Shown: positions 1 through 8,685 of the stretch, one piece after another
How positions within the stretch are numbered: position 1 is the first letter of the stretch
Layout: the number at the start of each line of letters is the position of its first letter
From: Streptomyces bathyalis
GTDB lineage: Bacteria; Actinomycetota; Actinomycetes; Streptomycetales; Streptomycetaceae
Assembly (NCBI RefSeq): GCF_015910445.1
Contig: NZ_CP048882.1
Coordinates: forward strand, 2,976,001-3,040,000
Length of the DNA stretch: 64,000 bases
Reading direction: 5' to 3'
Program-made: the position numbers and the translations under genes
Notes under the pieces: generated by a model
What the model was told of the DNA's origin: nothing
What the model saw: the letters and a program-made list of their open reading frames with translations, nothing else
The model's database searches: none

Positions 1-1273
1 TGGAGCGGGCCTGGGTGCTGTCGAAATCGTTCTCCCACTTGCCGATCACGATGGTGGCGATGGCGTTGCCGAGGACGTTGATGAAGACCCGGCCCTCGTT
101 GAGGATGCGGTCGATCCCGACGATCAGTGACAGGGCGGCCAGGGGGATGTGGCCGACTGCGGTGACGGTGCTGGCGAGAACGATGAACGCGCCGCCCGCG
201 ATGCCGGCAGTGCCCTTGCTGGTGAGCATCATGACCCCCACCATGACCAGCTGTTGCTGCCAGGACAGGTCGATGCCGACGGCCTGGGCCATGAACATGG
301 AGGCCATCGTCAGGTAGACCGCGGAGCCGTCAAGGTTGAAGGAGAAGCCGGAAGGGATGACGATGCCGACCACGGGCCGGCCGACGCCGAGGGTCTCCAG
401 TTTGCGTACGAGCTGCGGCAGGACGGCCTCGCTGGAACAGGTGCTGAGCGCTACGAGCAGTTCGGCCTTGAGGAACCGCATGAGAGCGAACAGTCCGAGG
501 CCGCAGATCCGCATGATGGCGCCCAGCAGCACCAGGACGTAGACGATGCAGGTGGCGGTGAACAGGACGATGAGATAGGCGAGTTGTTTCAGGCTCTCGG
601 CACCGTAGGTGGAGACCACCATTGCCAGGGCACCGAAGGTGCCCACAGGAGCCAGCCGCATCACCCAGCCAACGATCCGGAACACCACGTCCGAGAGGGC
701 GCGGATGCCGTTGGTCAGTGGGGCCGCCTCCTCCCCGGCCATGTTCAGCGCTATCCCGAAGACGATCGAGACCAGCAGGGCAGCCAGGATCGCGTCCCCC
801 GTGAGCGCACCGAACAGCGAGGTGGGGATCAGGGAAGAGATGAACCCGGTGAAGGTGGCGTGTTCTTCGCTCGTCTTGGGGACATCGTCAGTGTTCAGCG
901 TCGAGGGGTCGACGTCGAGCCCGGCGCCGGGTTGGAAGACGTTTGCGACGACCAGGCCGATCAGCATCGATGCCAGCGACAGCACGAGGAAGTAGCCGAT
1001 CGCCTTCACGCCGATCCGGCCGGCCTTGCGCAGGTTGTCCATGGAGGCGATGCCGGTGGTGACCACGCAGAAGACGACGGGTATCACGATCATCTTGACC
1101 AGTGCGATGAACCAGTCGTTGAGCGGGCTGAGGGCTTCTCCGAAGCCGGGTGCGGCGGTGCCGACGGCGATCCCGAGGACTGCCGCCAGCACCACCTGGA
1201 ACCACAGCTCACGGATGAGTCGGTTCAGCCGCGATCGCAGCGGGCGATCGGAGGCGGTGGTGGTGGAGGTCAT
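1..1273 (-). CDS. dctA: C4-dicarboxylate:cation symporter, DctA-like (3' end cut by window edge)
   Basis: Inner-membrane importer of C4-dicarboxylates of the DAACS family (DctA/GltP fold). The ATG at 1273 has GGGAG about 10 nt upstream, and the reading frame runs off the window, so about 424 codons are seen. Visible family marks, in order, are hydrophobic helices from about residue 20, the Ser-rich re-entrant loop STCSSEAVLP, the NLDGSAVYLTMA cation-site helix, and the second loop TSKGTAGIAG followed by GKWEND near the edge. The SSEAVLP form and the overall spacing resemble DctA more than the glutamate carriers. It lies 157 bp downstream of the tartrate dehydratase-like gene on the same strand. 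I infer that it imports the substrate of that enzyme, such as tartrate or another dicarboxylate. Confidence 0.88.
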   Translation of the reverse strand, partial: MTSTTTASDRPLRSRLNRLIRELWFQVVLAAVLGIAVGTAAPGFGEALSPLNDWFIALVKMIVIPVVFCVVTTGIASMDNLRKAGRIGVKAIGYFLVLSLASMLIGLVVANVFQPGAGLDVDPSTLNTDDVPKTSEEHATFTGFISSLIPTSLFGALTGDAILAALLVSIVFGIALNMAGEEAAPLTNGIRALSDVVFRIVGWVMRLAPVGTFGALAMVVSTYGAESLKQLAYLIVLFTATCIVYVLVLLGAIMRICGLGLFALMRFLKAELLVALSTCSSEAVLPQLVRKLETLGVGRPVVGIVIPSGFSFNLDGSAVYLTMASMFMAQAVGIDLSWQQQLVMVGVMMLTSKGTAGIAGGAFIVLASTVTAVGHIPLAALSLIVGIDRILNEGRVFINVLGNAIATIVIGKWENDFDSTQARS

Positions 1274-1430
1274 GGTTCGTGCTCCCTTGCGATGATGCTG
1301 AAGTCCCTGTCCTGTGAAGTGCAGGGGACGAGAGGCAGTCCGCGTCCCGGGTGATGTGTGGTGCGCAGATGCAGTTGTGCGCTGGTGGCCTGAACTCCTG
1401 GGTCGTTCGGGCGGCTTGGGCTCGATGCGG

Positions 1431-2597
1431 TCAGGTGTGCAGCTCGCGCAGCACCCTGTGGAAGGCGGCCTTGCCTTCGAAGCCAACTCCCGGGGTGTCG
1501 GTGAGGCCGACCTGGCTCTTCTCGACGACTGCGCCGTCGGCGAAGCCGCCGGTGGGCTGGAACTCGCCGGGATAGGACTCGTTGCCGCCGAGCTTGAGAG
1601 CGGCGGCGATGTGCAGGGAGAACTGGTGTCCGCCGTGCGGGATGCAGCGGCGTGAGGACCAACCGTGCTGACGCAGCATGTCCTGTATGCGCAGGTACTC
1701 CACCAGGCCGTAGCTCAGCGCCGGATCGACCTGGATGACGTCACGGTCAGGACGGAGGCCGCCGTAACGGATGAGGTTGCGGGCGTCCTGCAGGGAGAAG
1801 AGGTTCTCGCCGGTGGCTATCCGGCCGGAGTAGTTCTCGGCGACCACGGCGTTGAGGCGATAGTCCAGTGGGTCGCCGATCTCCTCGTACCAGAAGAGGC
1901 CGTAGGGCTCGATCGCCCGTCCGTACTCCAGCGCGGTGGCCAGGTCGAAGCGGCCGTTGACATCGACGGCAAGCCGGGACCCGTCCCCGTCCAGGACGTC
2001 GATGACGGCCTCGATTCGCCGCAGGTCCTCCGCCAGGCCGGCGCCGCCGATCTTCATCTTGACCACGTCGTACCCCAGGTCGAGAAAGCCGCGGATCTCG
2101 TCCTGCAGATCGCCCAGGGACTTGCCCGGGGCGTAGTAGCCACCAGCGGCGTAGACGAAGACCGAGTCGTCGGGCTCGCCGTCGCCGTAGCGATCCGAGA
2201 GCCACCGGTACAGCGGCTTGTCCGCGATCTTGGAAGCGAGGTCGAACAGTGCCATGTCCACCACACCGACCGCGACCGAACGTTCCCCGTGTCCACCGGG
2301 CTTCTCGTTGCGCAGCATGATCTCCCATGCCCTGGCGGGATCCAGCTCTCCCTGCTCGTCCAGCAGGCTGCCGGGCTCGGCGTCCATCAGCCGCGGCAGG
2401 ATGCGCCGGCGCAGGATCTCCCCCGCGCTGTAGCGGCCGTTGGAGTTGAAGCCGTACCCCACGACGGGCCTTCCGTCGCGGATGACGTCACTGACGATCG
2501 CCACGATCGAGCAGTCCATGGAGCTGAAGTCGATCCAGGCGTTCCGGATTGAGGAGCTGATCGGGACGGTGCCTTCGTAGACAGCAGTGATCTTCAC
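1431..2597 (-). CDS. tarD: enolase-superfamily dehydratase, D-tartrate dehydratase-like
   Basis: A 388-residue mandelate-racemase/muconate-lactonizing-type enzyme. The sequence resembles what I remember of Bradyrhizobium D-tartrate dehydratase (TarD) along its whole length: the IRNAYIDF-like start, VGYGFNSNGRY, NEKPGGHGERSVAVG and VYAAGGYY. Catalytic residues fit the superfamily: a KMK base motif at 180-182, metal ligands D212, E238/E239 and E264, and H321/H324 in IPHGGHQ. The expected reaction is dehydration of D-tartrate to oxaloacetate. The start is a GTG with GAGAGG 5 nt upstream. It shares an intergenic dyad with the divergent GntR gene and precedes a dicarboxylate symporter. Another acid-sugar substrate is possible, but the active-site context points to tartrate. 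Confidence 0.82.
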   Translation of the reverse strand: MKITAVYEGTVPISSSIRNAWIDFSSMDCSIVAIVSDVIRDGRPVVGYGFNSNGRYSAGEILRRRILPRLMDAEPGSLLDEQGELDPARAWEIMLRNEKPGGHGERSVAVGVVDMALFDLASKIADKPLYRWLSDRYGDGEPDDSVFVYAAGGYYAPGKSLGDLQDEIRGFLDLGYDVVKMKIGGAGLAEDLRRIEAVIDVLDGDGSRLAVDVNGRFDLATALEYGRAIEPYGLFWYEEIGDPLDYRLNAVVAENYSGRIATGENLFSLQDARNLIRYGGLRPDRDVIQVDPALSYGLVEYLRIQDMLRQHGWSSRRCIPHGGHQFSLHIAAALKLGGNESYPGEFQPTGGFADGAVVEKSQVGLTDTPGVGFEGKAAFHRVLRELHT

Positions 2598-2603
2598 TCG
2601 GAC

Positions 2604-2639
2604 CTCTCTAATATCTTATAAGTTGCGAGGATGTTAGAG
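2604..2639. promoter_or_regulatory. inverted repeat, candidate GntR operator
   Basis: CTCTAATATC (2604-2613) and GATGTTAGAG (2630-2639) form an inverted repeat with one mismatch. The palindrome CTTATAAG sits between them at 2615-2622. It lies in the short gap between the divergent dehydratase and GntR genes, where an autoregulatory operator is expected. It is unusually AT-rich for this window, so it probably also contains the -10 elements. Binding is inferred. Confidence 0.55.
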
Positions 2640-2698
2640 TGAGACGACCGAAGAGGCGCTGTCAAGGGCTAGGACATCGGGAGGGATCCGCAGGGGCG

Positions 2699-3382
2699 AT
2701 GGAAGGCACGAACCTTTTCCTCAGCAAGAGCGATCTTGCCTACTCGGAGCTCCGTCGCCAGATCCTCTCCGGCGCCATCCCGGCCGGTTCACGGTTGGCC
2801 CAGTACGAACTGGCCGGCTCCCTCAACATGAGCATCACGCCCCTGCGCGAGGCCATCAGGCGGCTCAGCAGCGAGGGGCTGGTCGACGTCGAGACCCACC
2901 GCGACGTCCGGGTGTCCTCCATGAACTCCGAGGAGGCGCGGCAACTTTTCGAGGTACGGCTCTCGCTGGATCCCACGGCGGCCGAACTCGCCGCGACACG
3001 GCGCACTCCCGAGGACATCACCGCCATGCAACATGCGGTCGACAACCTGCTCCCCGTCACGCGCCAGTGGGGCGAGGATGCGCTCACCGCCCATCGCACC
3101 TTTCATCAGGCGTTGTACCGCGCCTCCCACAACGACGTTCTCATCCGCCTCCTGGACGACCTGTGGGACAAGTCCGACCGCTACCGCCGCCTCGGCCTCG
3201 AACTTCCGCCCGGCGACGAACCCCGGACGCGGGACCTCCAGGAGCACCACGACCTCGTTGAACTCATCAAGGCCGGCCAGGCTGGGGACGCAGCCCAGCT
3301 CATGCGCGACCACATCATCCACAGCCTGACCGCCTCCGCCATCACCGCGCTCGAAGACCGCGAAGGTACCCAGGCAGGCTGA
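2699..3382 (+). CDS. GntR-family transcriptional regulator (FCD subfamily)
   Basis: A 227-residue one-component regulator. Residues about 10-75 form the winged helix-turn-helix (YSELRRQILSGAIPAGSRL, then ITPLREAIRRLSSEGLV). The rest is an all-helical FCD ligand domain with metal-binding-type histidines (FHQALY and LMRDHIIHS). An upstream GTG at 2639 is in frame, but it would place the start inside the dyad. The ATG at 2699 has AGGGG just upstream and gives the usual family length. It is divergent from the dehydratase/symporter pair and probably represses it until the acid substrate or a catabolite is present. The ligand itself is not visible in the sequence. Confidence 0.87.
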   Translation: MEGTNLFLSKSDLAYSELRRQILSGAIPAGSRLAQYELAGSLNMSITPLREAIRRLSSEGLVDVETHRDVRVSSMNSEEARQLFEVRLSLDPTAAELAATRRTPEDITAMQHAVDNLLPVTRQWGEDALTAHRTFHQALYRASHNDVLIRLLDDLWDKSDRYRRLGLELPPGDEPRTRDLQEHHDLVELIKAGQAGDAAQLMRDHIIHSLTASAITALEDREGTQAG

Positions 3383-3419
3383 GCCCGCCATGGGAATCAG
3401 CCGCAGCGAGGGCCACGCG

Positions 3420-3600
3420 GCCCTCGCGCGTGCAGCCTCGGTGGCATTCAGCGCGGTGACACGGCACCTGCAGGCTCCGCTCGAGCCTCAAGCAGAGCCC
3501 GCGGGCGCGGACCTGATCGCGGTGGATGCCGTGGTCGTAGCCGCGCTCGGCGAACGACGAGTCCGGTCTGCAACGAGGGTGTCTCGACGCGCCGCCGCGG
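3420..3600 (-). pseudogene. decayed IS5-family DDE transposase fragment
   Basis: On the minus strand, one frame in about 3490-3580 reads RPDSSFAERGYDHGIHRDQV followed by RARGL. This is close to the RPDxxFADRGYDHxxxR block around the second catalytic Asp of IS5-family transposases. No start codon or first Asp region exists upstream, and the downstream part loses similarity quickly, so this is a scar. It fills the gap between the GntR gene and the next symporter. The plus-strand reading of the same DNA (80 codons from 3390) looks like an artefact. No terminal repeats were found. Confidence 0.6.
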
Positions 3601-3632
3601 ACAGGCGGGCAGCCGCCGATCCCTCGGGGTAG

Positions 3633-5015
3633 CTACGCCGCCGCGGCTGACTGCACCTCAGGCTCGAAAGCATCCAGCCTCGCCCCCCGCGCGCTCGCGT
3701 ACTTGTCGCGGTCCAGGATCTTCTCCCGCGCCGAGACCAGCACCGGAATCACCGCCTGGCCCGCCACGTTCGTCGCCGTCCTCATCATGTCCAGGATCGG
3801 GTCGATCGCCAGGAGGAGGCCGACGCCCGCGAGGGGAAGGCCCAGCGTGGAGAGGGTCAGGGTGAGCATGACCGTGGCGCCCGTGAGGCCCGCGGTGGCG
3901 GCGGAGCCGATGACGGAGACGAAGACGATCAACAGGTATTCGCGCAGGCCCAGTTCGATGCCGTAGAACTCGCCGATGAAGATGGCCGCGATCGCCGGGT
4001 AGACCGAGGCGCAGCCGTCCATCTTCGTCGTCGAGCCGAAGGGCACCGCGAAGGACGCGTACTCGCGGGGGACGCCGAGCCGTTCGGTCACCTTCTGCGT
4101 GAGGGGCATGGTGCCCACGGACGAGCGGGAGACGAAGGCCAGCTGGATCGCCGGCCACGCGCCACGGAAGAACTGCAGCGGGTTGACCTTCGCGACGGTG
4201 GCCAGCAGCAGCGGATACACACCGAAGAGGACGAGGGCGCAGCCGATGTAGATGTCGGCGGTGAACGTGGCGTACTTGCCGATGAGATCCCAGCCGTAGT
4301 CCTTGATCGCCGTGCCGATGAGGCCGACGGTGCCGATCGGCGCGAGCCGGATGATCCACCACAGCGCCTTCTGCAACAGGGCCAGCACGGCCTCGCCCAC
4401 CGACAGCAGCGGTGCGGCCTTCTCTCCGAGCTTGAGCGCGGCGACGCCCACCACGGCGGCCATGAAGACGATCTGCAGCACCTGAAGTTCGGTGAACGGC
4501 GTGATGATGTCGGTCGGGATGATCCCGGTGAGGAAGTCCAGCCACGAACCCGACTCCTCGGGCTTCCCGGCGTCGTCGGTCGAGAGGCCCGTGCCCGCAC
4601 CGGGGTTCGTGAGCAGGCCGATGAGGAGGCCGATGGCCACGGCGATCAGCGACGTGGCCATGAACCACAGCAGGGTCCGCGTGGCGAGCCGCGCGGCGTT
4701 GTGCACGTTGCGCAGGTTCGTGATCGAGACCATGATCGCGAAGAAGACGAGCGGAGCGACCGCCAGCTTCAGCAGCTGGACGAATATCTCGCCGGTCTTC
4801 GTGAGTGCCGTTGCCAGCCAGCTGATGTCGCCGCTGCGCGCGACCCAGCCGAGCAGCACGCCCAGGAGGAGCCCCAACAGGATCTGGGCCCAGAACGGGA
4901 CTCCGGGTATCCGTCCGCGCGACGACGAGGATGGGGACGGAGGCCCAGCGGAATCACGGGCCGAGGTGCCTGAGGTGATTTCCGACGAGCCGGGGGTTTC
5001 TGAGGACGAGGGCAC
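3633..5015 (-). CDS. dicarboxylate/amino acid:cation symporter (DAACS family)
   Basis: An inner-membrane symporter of 460 residues, counting from a GTG at 5015 with GGGAG 6 nt upstream. A longer frame to 5111 adds an implausible polar leader. After about 45 Ser/Pro-rich residues come repeated hydrophobic helices starting at VPFWAQILLGLLLG. The first re-entrant loop reads SRSSVGTMPLTQ. The cation-site helix is FGSTTKMDGCASVYPAIAAI, closer to the Met-Asp-Gly branch (proton or sodium/glutamate, Ser/Thr or cystine carriers) than to DctA. A TNVAGQAVIPVLV segment follows near the C-terminus. The substrate cannot be read from sequence. It is a different subfamily from the symporter at the window start. 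Confidence 0.85.
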   Translation of the reverse strand: MPSSSETPGSSEITSGTSARDSAGPPSPSSSSRGRIPGVPFWAQILLGLLLGVLLGWVARSGDISWLATALTKTGEIFVQLLKLAVAPLVFFAIMVSITNLRNVHNAARLATRTLLWFMATSLIAVAIGLLIGLLTNPGAGTGLSTDDAGKPEESGSWLDFLTGIIPTDIITPFTELQVLQIVFMAAVVGVAALKLGEKAAPLLSVGEAVLALLQKALWWIIRLAPIGTVGLIGTAIKDYGWDLIGKYATFTADIYIGCALVLFGVYPLLLATVAKVNPLQFFRGAWPAIQLAFVSRSSVGTMPLTQKVTERLGVPREYASFAVPFGSTTKMDGCASVYPAIAAIFIGEFYGIELGLREYLLIVFVSVIGSAATAGLTGATVMLTLTLSTLGLPLAGVGLLLAIDPILDMMRTATNVAGQAVIPVLVSAREKILDRDKYASARGARLDAFEPEVQSAAAA

Positions 5016-5189
5016 GGTCGACTCCCGCTGGAAAGTGGGTCTTCGGGTCCCCGGAAAGAACTCCACCGGGGCGTTACGAGCACCCACAACGCCGCGCGGT
5101 GGAGGCGCCATTCCCAGCGGCTGTTAAGAGCGTGTGACGAGCCTCGTACGAGGCGAGGCCCGGTGCGCCGGGCGCCGGCGATCGCGCCG

Positions 5190-5480
5190 TTACGCGACGC
5201 CGTCCTCCTGGCTCTGGTTCGCCGAGAGCCGTTCCTTGGCCCGGTCCACGCCGCTGACGAGCTGCTCCGACATGGCGTCGCGCTGCTTGCGCAGCAGTAC
5301 GAAGCTGAGCGGGGCCGAGACCACGAGCGCGAGCAGCACGACCCACAGCGGGTTGGACCTGCCGATGCCCTCGGGGATGATCCCGGTGTACGCGAGAACG
5401 GCGACGACGAGGAGGCAGCCGGCGAAGACGCCGGCCCGCATGGCGGTGTAGCGGAGCGTTGCGTGCGACTTGCTGCTCAC
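5190..5480 (-). CDS. DUF4229 small membrane protein
   Basis: A 96-residue protein conserved in Streptomyces, of unknown function. The GTG start at 5480 has GGAGAAG about 6 nt upstream. The ORF can be extended upstream, but the extra sequence is not protein-like. It has two transmembrane helices, at about residues 13-32 (MRAGVFAGCLLVVAVLAYTG) and 41-59 (LWVVLLALVVSAPLSFVLL). The C-terminus is the typical charged tail RKQRDAMSEQLVSGVDRAKE. Homologues, as I remember them, lie near menaquinone genes, which fits the mqn genes further along in this window. Confidence 0.8.
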   Translation of the reverse strand: MSSKSHATLRYTAMRAGVFAGCLLVVAVLAYTGIIPEGIGRSNPLWVVLLALVVSAPLSFVLLRKQRDAMSEQLVSGVDRAKERLSANQSQEDGVA

Positions 5481-5665
5481 GAGGGTCTTCTCCGGACTTC
5501 TCGGGTGACACGTGCGCCGTTCCTTCTCCGGCGCCGGGGGCTCGGTGCGGCTGCTGCCTGGCACCGGGCGGCCCCATCCAGTCAAACACAGCGCCGGAGA
5601 CGATCACTCCGGCCCCTTCCCCCGACCGCCGCTCCCCTCGGCGGTGGCCGCCGAACGTCCGGGCT

Positions 5666-6247
5666 CTATGCGAGGTCCATCCAGAGCGTGACGTCGTCGC
5701 GAAAGTCATCGTCCGCGACCTTGATCGCGTCCGGCAGGCGCCCGACCTCGCGGTATCCGCAGGCCTCGTAGAACCGCTCCAGGCCGAGACCGCCGCGGCA
5801 GGTCAGGCGCAGGGCGGTGATGTCGTCCATTCCCCTGGCCGTCTTCTCGATCGCGGACATCAGGTCCCGCCCGTGACCCCTGCCCTGGAGTGAGGGACGC
5901 ACCATCACGGTGTAGACGGAGCACCAGTGGCGCTTGAGCCGGTGCGCGTTGAGGAGCAGGAACGCGCCGGCGGCGACCGAGCCCTGCTCGTCGCGGCCGA
6001 CCAGCATCCGTGCCCGGCCGGCATCGACGGAGACGAGGTGGGCCATGAGGTCCTGGCGTATCGCCTCCGGTGTCACCGGTGGCACGAAGCCGACGGCACC
6101 TCCGGCGTTGGTCACGTCGGCCCACAACGTGCACAGTTCGTCTCGCAGTTGAGCGTTGACGGGCGGGTCGAGTTCGAACGTGAGCGGCATGGGACCGACC
6201 ATATCCGAGTATTCGACGGGGATTTTCCGTGACCCATTCGGTCTCAT
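5666..6247 (-). CDS. GNAT-family N-acetyltransferase
   Basis: A 193-residue acetyl-CoA-dependent acyltransferase. The ATG at 6247 has a perfect GGAGGT 4 nt upstream, which decides the start over the inner ATGs at 6202 and 6190. The GNAT core is visible: YTVMVRPSLQGRGHGRDLM is the acetyl-CoA pyrophosphate loop (Q/RxxGxG/A), and LRLTCRGGLGLERFYEACGYREVGR is the C-terminal beta-bulge region. It is a single domain. The substrate is unknown. It is divergent from the exopolysaccharide locus, with about 120 bp between the starts. Confidence 0.85.
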   Translation of the reverse strand: MRPNGSRKIPVEYSDMVGPMPLTFELDPPVNAQLRDELCTLWADVTNAGGAVGFVPPVTPEAIRQDLMAHLVSVDAGRARMLVGRDEQGSVAAGAFLLLNAHRLKRHWCSVYTVMVRPSLQGRGHGRDLMSAIEKTARGMDDITALRLTCRGGLGLERFYEACGYREVGRLPDAIKVADDDFRDDVTLWMDLA

Positions 6248-6366
6248 GCGCACCTCCGAGTGTCCGCTAGTCAGTGAAAAGGTAAAGATGACCGGCGCGC
6301 CGCCAGAATTTGGATGATCGCCTTTGTAAAGGTCTCTCTGTTTCGTGACGGGAGGCGGAGGCATCC

Positions 6367-7455
6367 ATGGTGGACAAGAGAAAGTCAGCGGTGCGCGGGC
6401 TGTGGTGCGTGGTGTTCTGCGCGGCCGCGACGGTGTCGCTGTCGCCCCCGGCGACATCCCAGTCGGCACCCGAACCGCGTCAGGCGCTCAAGGAGCGCTA
6501 TCACGCGACGTTCCACGGCGGAATCGCGACTGCCGCGAACGCGTCGATCACATGCCGCAAACCGGTGGGCAACGCTGCTCCCTGCAACTCGGTGCAGAAC
6601 GGCGGTCCGGGCCGGAACAGCGAATACGACATGTTCTACTCCGACGTCGACGGTGACCCGAACACGTACAACTCAACGCGGGCGTCCCTGCGCATGCCCG
6701 AGAACTCCCGGGTCAGGTACGCGCGCCTGTACTGGGGCGGCAATCTCCGCGTCGGAGAGATCAAGCCCGCCAAGGACAACGGCCGGGTGCTGATGGCCGA
6801 GCCCCGCGGTTCGTACCGCGCGCTCAAGGCCGACACGGTCAGCAAGCACAGCCGCACGGGCGGGCCGGACGCCTACCAGGCCTCCGCCAACGTGACGAAC
6901 CTGGTGAGGAACAGCGGCCCCGGCACCTACACGGTGGCGCAGCTCAACGTCGCCAAGGGCCACTCCAAGGCCGGTGCCTGGGGCGGCTGGACGCTCGTGG
7001 TGGCGTACGAGCACGACAAGTCGCCGGTCCGGCACCTGAGCGTGTGGGACGGATTCGCCGCGTCGGACAGCCGCTCCGACGGCGTGCCCATCGCGACGCG
7101 CCCGACGAGTTTCGCCCCGGGCGCCAAGGGGGCGGTGGGTGTCGTCGGTTACGACGGCGACCGCGGTTCCACCGGAGACTCCGTCCTCCTTTCCGCCAAC
7201 AAGCGCAAGGGCACGCCGCTCTCCAATTCGGCGAACCCGAAGGCCGACGCGTTCAACTCGACGATCACCAACAGCGGGCGCCAGGTACCGGGACGCGTTC
7301 CCGCCCACCGCAACACGCTCGGATACGACTCCGACCGGTTCGACGCGCGGGAGGCTCTGCGCCCCGGCGGGAACAGCCTCCTCTTCCGGTTCACACCCGG
7401 CAAGGACGACTACCTGCTCGGCGCTCTCTACACGCAGGTCGACGCCCGCCGCTGA
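6367..7455 (+). CDS. secreted DUF3344 protein
   Basis: A 362-residue exported protein with a signal peptide: KRK, a hydrophobic stretch at about 10-28, and a likely cut after ATS. The ATG has GGAGG 5 nt upstream. The mature part is rich in Gly, Asn and Ser and carries DUF3344 features: YHATFHGGIATAANASITC, VRYARLYWGGN, WGGWTLVVAYE and LRPGGNSLLFRF. It looks like a beta-sandwich extracellular domain. Function is unknown. It is the first gene of the exopolysaccharide locus and may be a surface or matrix protein that accompanies the polymer. A 63-bp gap separates it from the glycosyltransferase. Confidence 0.8.
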   Translation: MVDKRKSAVRGLWCVVFCAAATVSLSPPATSQSAPEPRQALKERYHATFHGGIATAANASITCRKPVGNAAPCNSVQNGGPGRNSEYDMFYSDVDGDPNTYNSTRASLRMPENSRVRYARLYWGGNLRVGEIKPAKDNGRVLMAEPRGSYRALKADTVSKHSRTGGPDAYQASANVTNLVRNSGPGTYTVAQLNVAKGHSKAGAWGGWTLVVAYEHDKSPVRHLSVWDGFAASDSRSDGVPIATRPTSFAPGAKGAVGVVGYDGDRGSTGDSVLLSANKRKGTPLSNSANPKADAFNSTITNSGRQVPGRVPAHRNTLGYDSDRFDAREALRPGGNSLLFRFTPGKDDYLLGALYTQVDARR

Positions 7456-7518
7456 AATCCGCGATTCCCCCATTCCGCGAAGAATTCCGTCCGGTAGTGA
7501 CGTTGAGGAGACGTTCGG

Positions 7519-8685
7519 GTGCTTTCCCAGCGCAGAGAACGAAGAGACCGGCTCACGGTCCTTCATCTGGCACAACCGGTCGAAGGCGGGGTGGCCAGGG
7601 TCGTGACCGACCTGGTCGGGGCCCAGACGAAGGAAGGCGTACGCGTCGTCGTGGGCTGCCCGGAGGGCGGAAGCCTCTCCCGGCAGGCCGCGGCGGCGGG
7701 TGCGGAAGTGGAAGTGTGGGCGGCCGAGCGAGAGCTCGGCCCCCACGTCGCCGCCGAGACCCGGCGGGCGTACCGGCTGATCCGGCGCGTGGACCCCGAC
7801 GTGGTGCACGTCCACAGCGCGAAGGCCGGACTGGCAGCCCGGCTGGCCCTGCGCGGCAGGGTCCCCACCGTGTACCAGCCGCACGCATGGTCGTTCGAAG
7901 CCGTCGGAGGACTCACGGCACGGCTCGCCCGCGCCTGGGAGCGCTGCGCCGCGCGCTGGACGGACCGCGTCCTGTGCGTCAGCGAGGCCGAACGCCGTAC
8001 CGGAGAGCGGGCCGGAGTGACGGCGCGCTGGGCAGTCGTGCACAACGGCGTGCCCGAGACCGAGACCGAGGGACGGGACGAGGCGCGTGCCGCGTCGCCC
8101 CTGCTGAGCGAGGTGCCGGCGCAGGCGCCGCTCGTGGTCTGCGTGGGCCGCCTGTGCCGCCAGAAGGGGCAGCGGATCCTGCTGGAAGCGTGGGCGACTG
8201 TCGCCGAGCGCGTGCCGGGTGCCTGGCTCGTACTTGTCGGCGACGGCCCGGACCGCCGTGAGCTGACGGCGGCCGCCCCGGACCGGGTGCTGTTCGCCGG
8301 CGCCAGCGACGAGGTCGACCGCTGGTACGCGGCGGCCGATCTGGTCGTGCTGCCCTCCCGCTGGGAGGGCATGGCGCTCACTCCGCTCGAGGCGATGGCC
8401 TGCGGGCGCCCCGTCGTCGTCACCGATGTGGGAGGCGCCCGGGAGTGCCTGCCCCCCGGCCAGCAGGAGCAGTGCCTGGTACCGCCGGGCGACGCACAGG
8501 CACTGGCCGACGCGGTCACACGCCTGCTGGGCGAGCCGGAGCTGCGGGACTTCATGGGTGAGGCCGCACGCAAGCACGTACGGGCGGACTTCGACGTGCG
8601 CCGGACCGCGGAATCCGTGCTGCGCCTGTACCGGGAACTGCTCGACGTACCGGCCCCCAGGGGCAGTTGGCGGGCGGGACAATGA
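7519..8685 (+). CDS. GT4-family glycosyltransferase
   Basis: A 388-residue retaining glycosyltransferase of the GT-B fold. The GTG start has GAGGAG 8 nt upstream. The N-terminal Rossmann half holds LAQPVEGGVARVVTDL and VVHVHSAKAGLAARL. The C-terminal nucleotide-sugar half holds VVCVGRLCRQKGQRILLEAW, LVLVGDGPDR and the EX7E region LPSRWEGMALTPLEAMACG. No signal or membrane anchor is seen, so it should act at the inner face of the membrane on the lipid-linked repeat unit. It overlaps the next gene by 4 nt (ATGA). Confidence 0.88.
   Translation: MLSQRRERRDRLTVLHLAQPVEGGVARVVTDLVGAQTKEGVRVVVGCPEGGSLSRQAAAAGAEVEVWAAERELGPHVAAETRRAYRLIRRVDPDVVHVHSAKAGLAARLALRGRVPTVYQPHAWSFEAVGGLTARLARAWERCAARWTDRVLCVSEAERRTGERAGVTARWAVVHNGVPETETEGRDEARAASPLLSEVPAQAPLVVCVGRLCRQKGQRILLEAWATVAERVPGAWLVLVGDGPDRRELTAAAPDRVLFAGASDEVDRWYAAADLVVLPSRWEGMALTPLEAMACGRPVVVTDVGGARECLPPGQQEQCLVPPGDAQALADAVTRLLGEPELRDFMGEAARKHVRADFDVRRTAESVLRLYRELLDVPAPRGSWRAGQ

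Noticed and set aside
149..1354. Plus-strand ORF (401 codons) opposite the dctA-like gene
   Set aside because: Shadow frame. The symporter motifs are on the minus strand.
3390..3632. 80-codon plus-strand ORF after the GntR gene
   Set aside because: Ala/Arg-rich with no SD. The opposite strand carries a recognisable transposase fragment instead.
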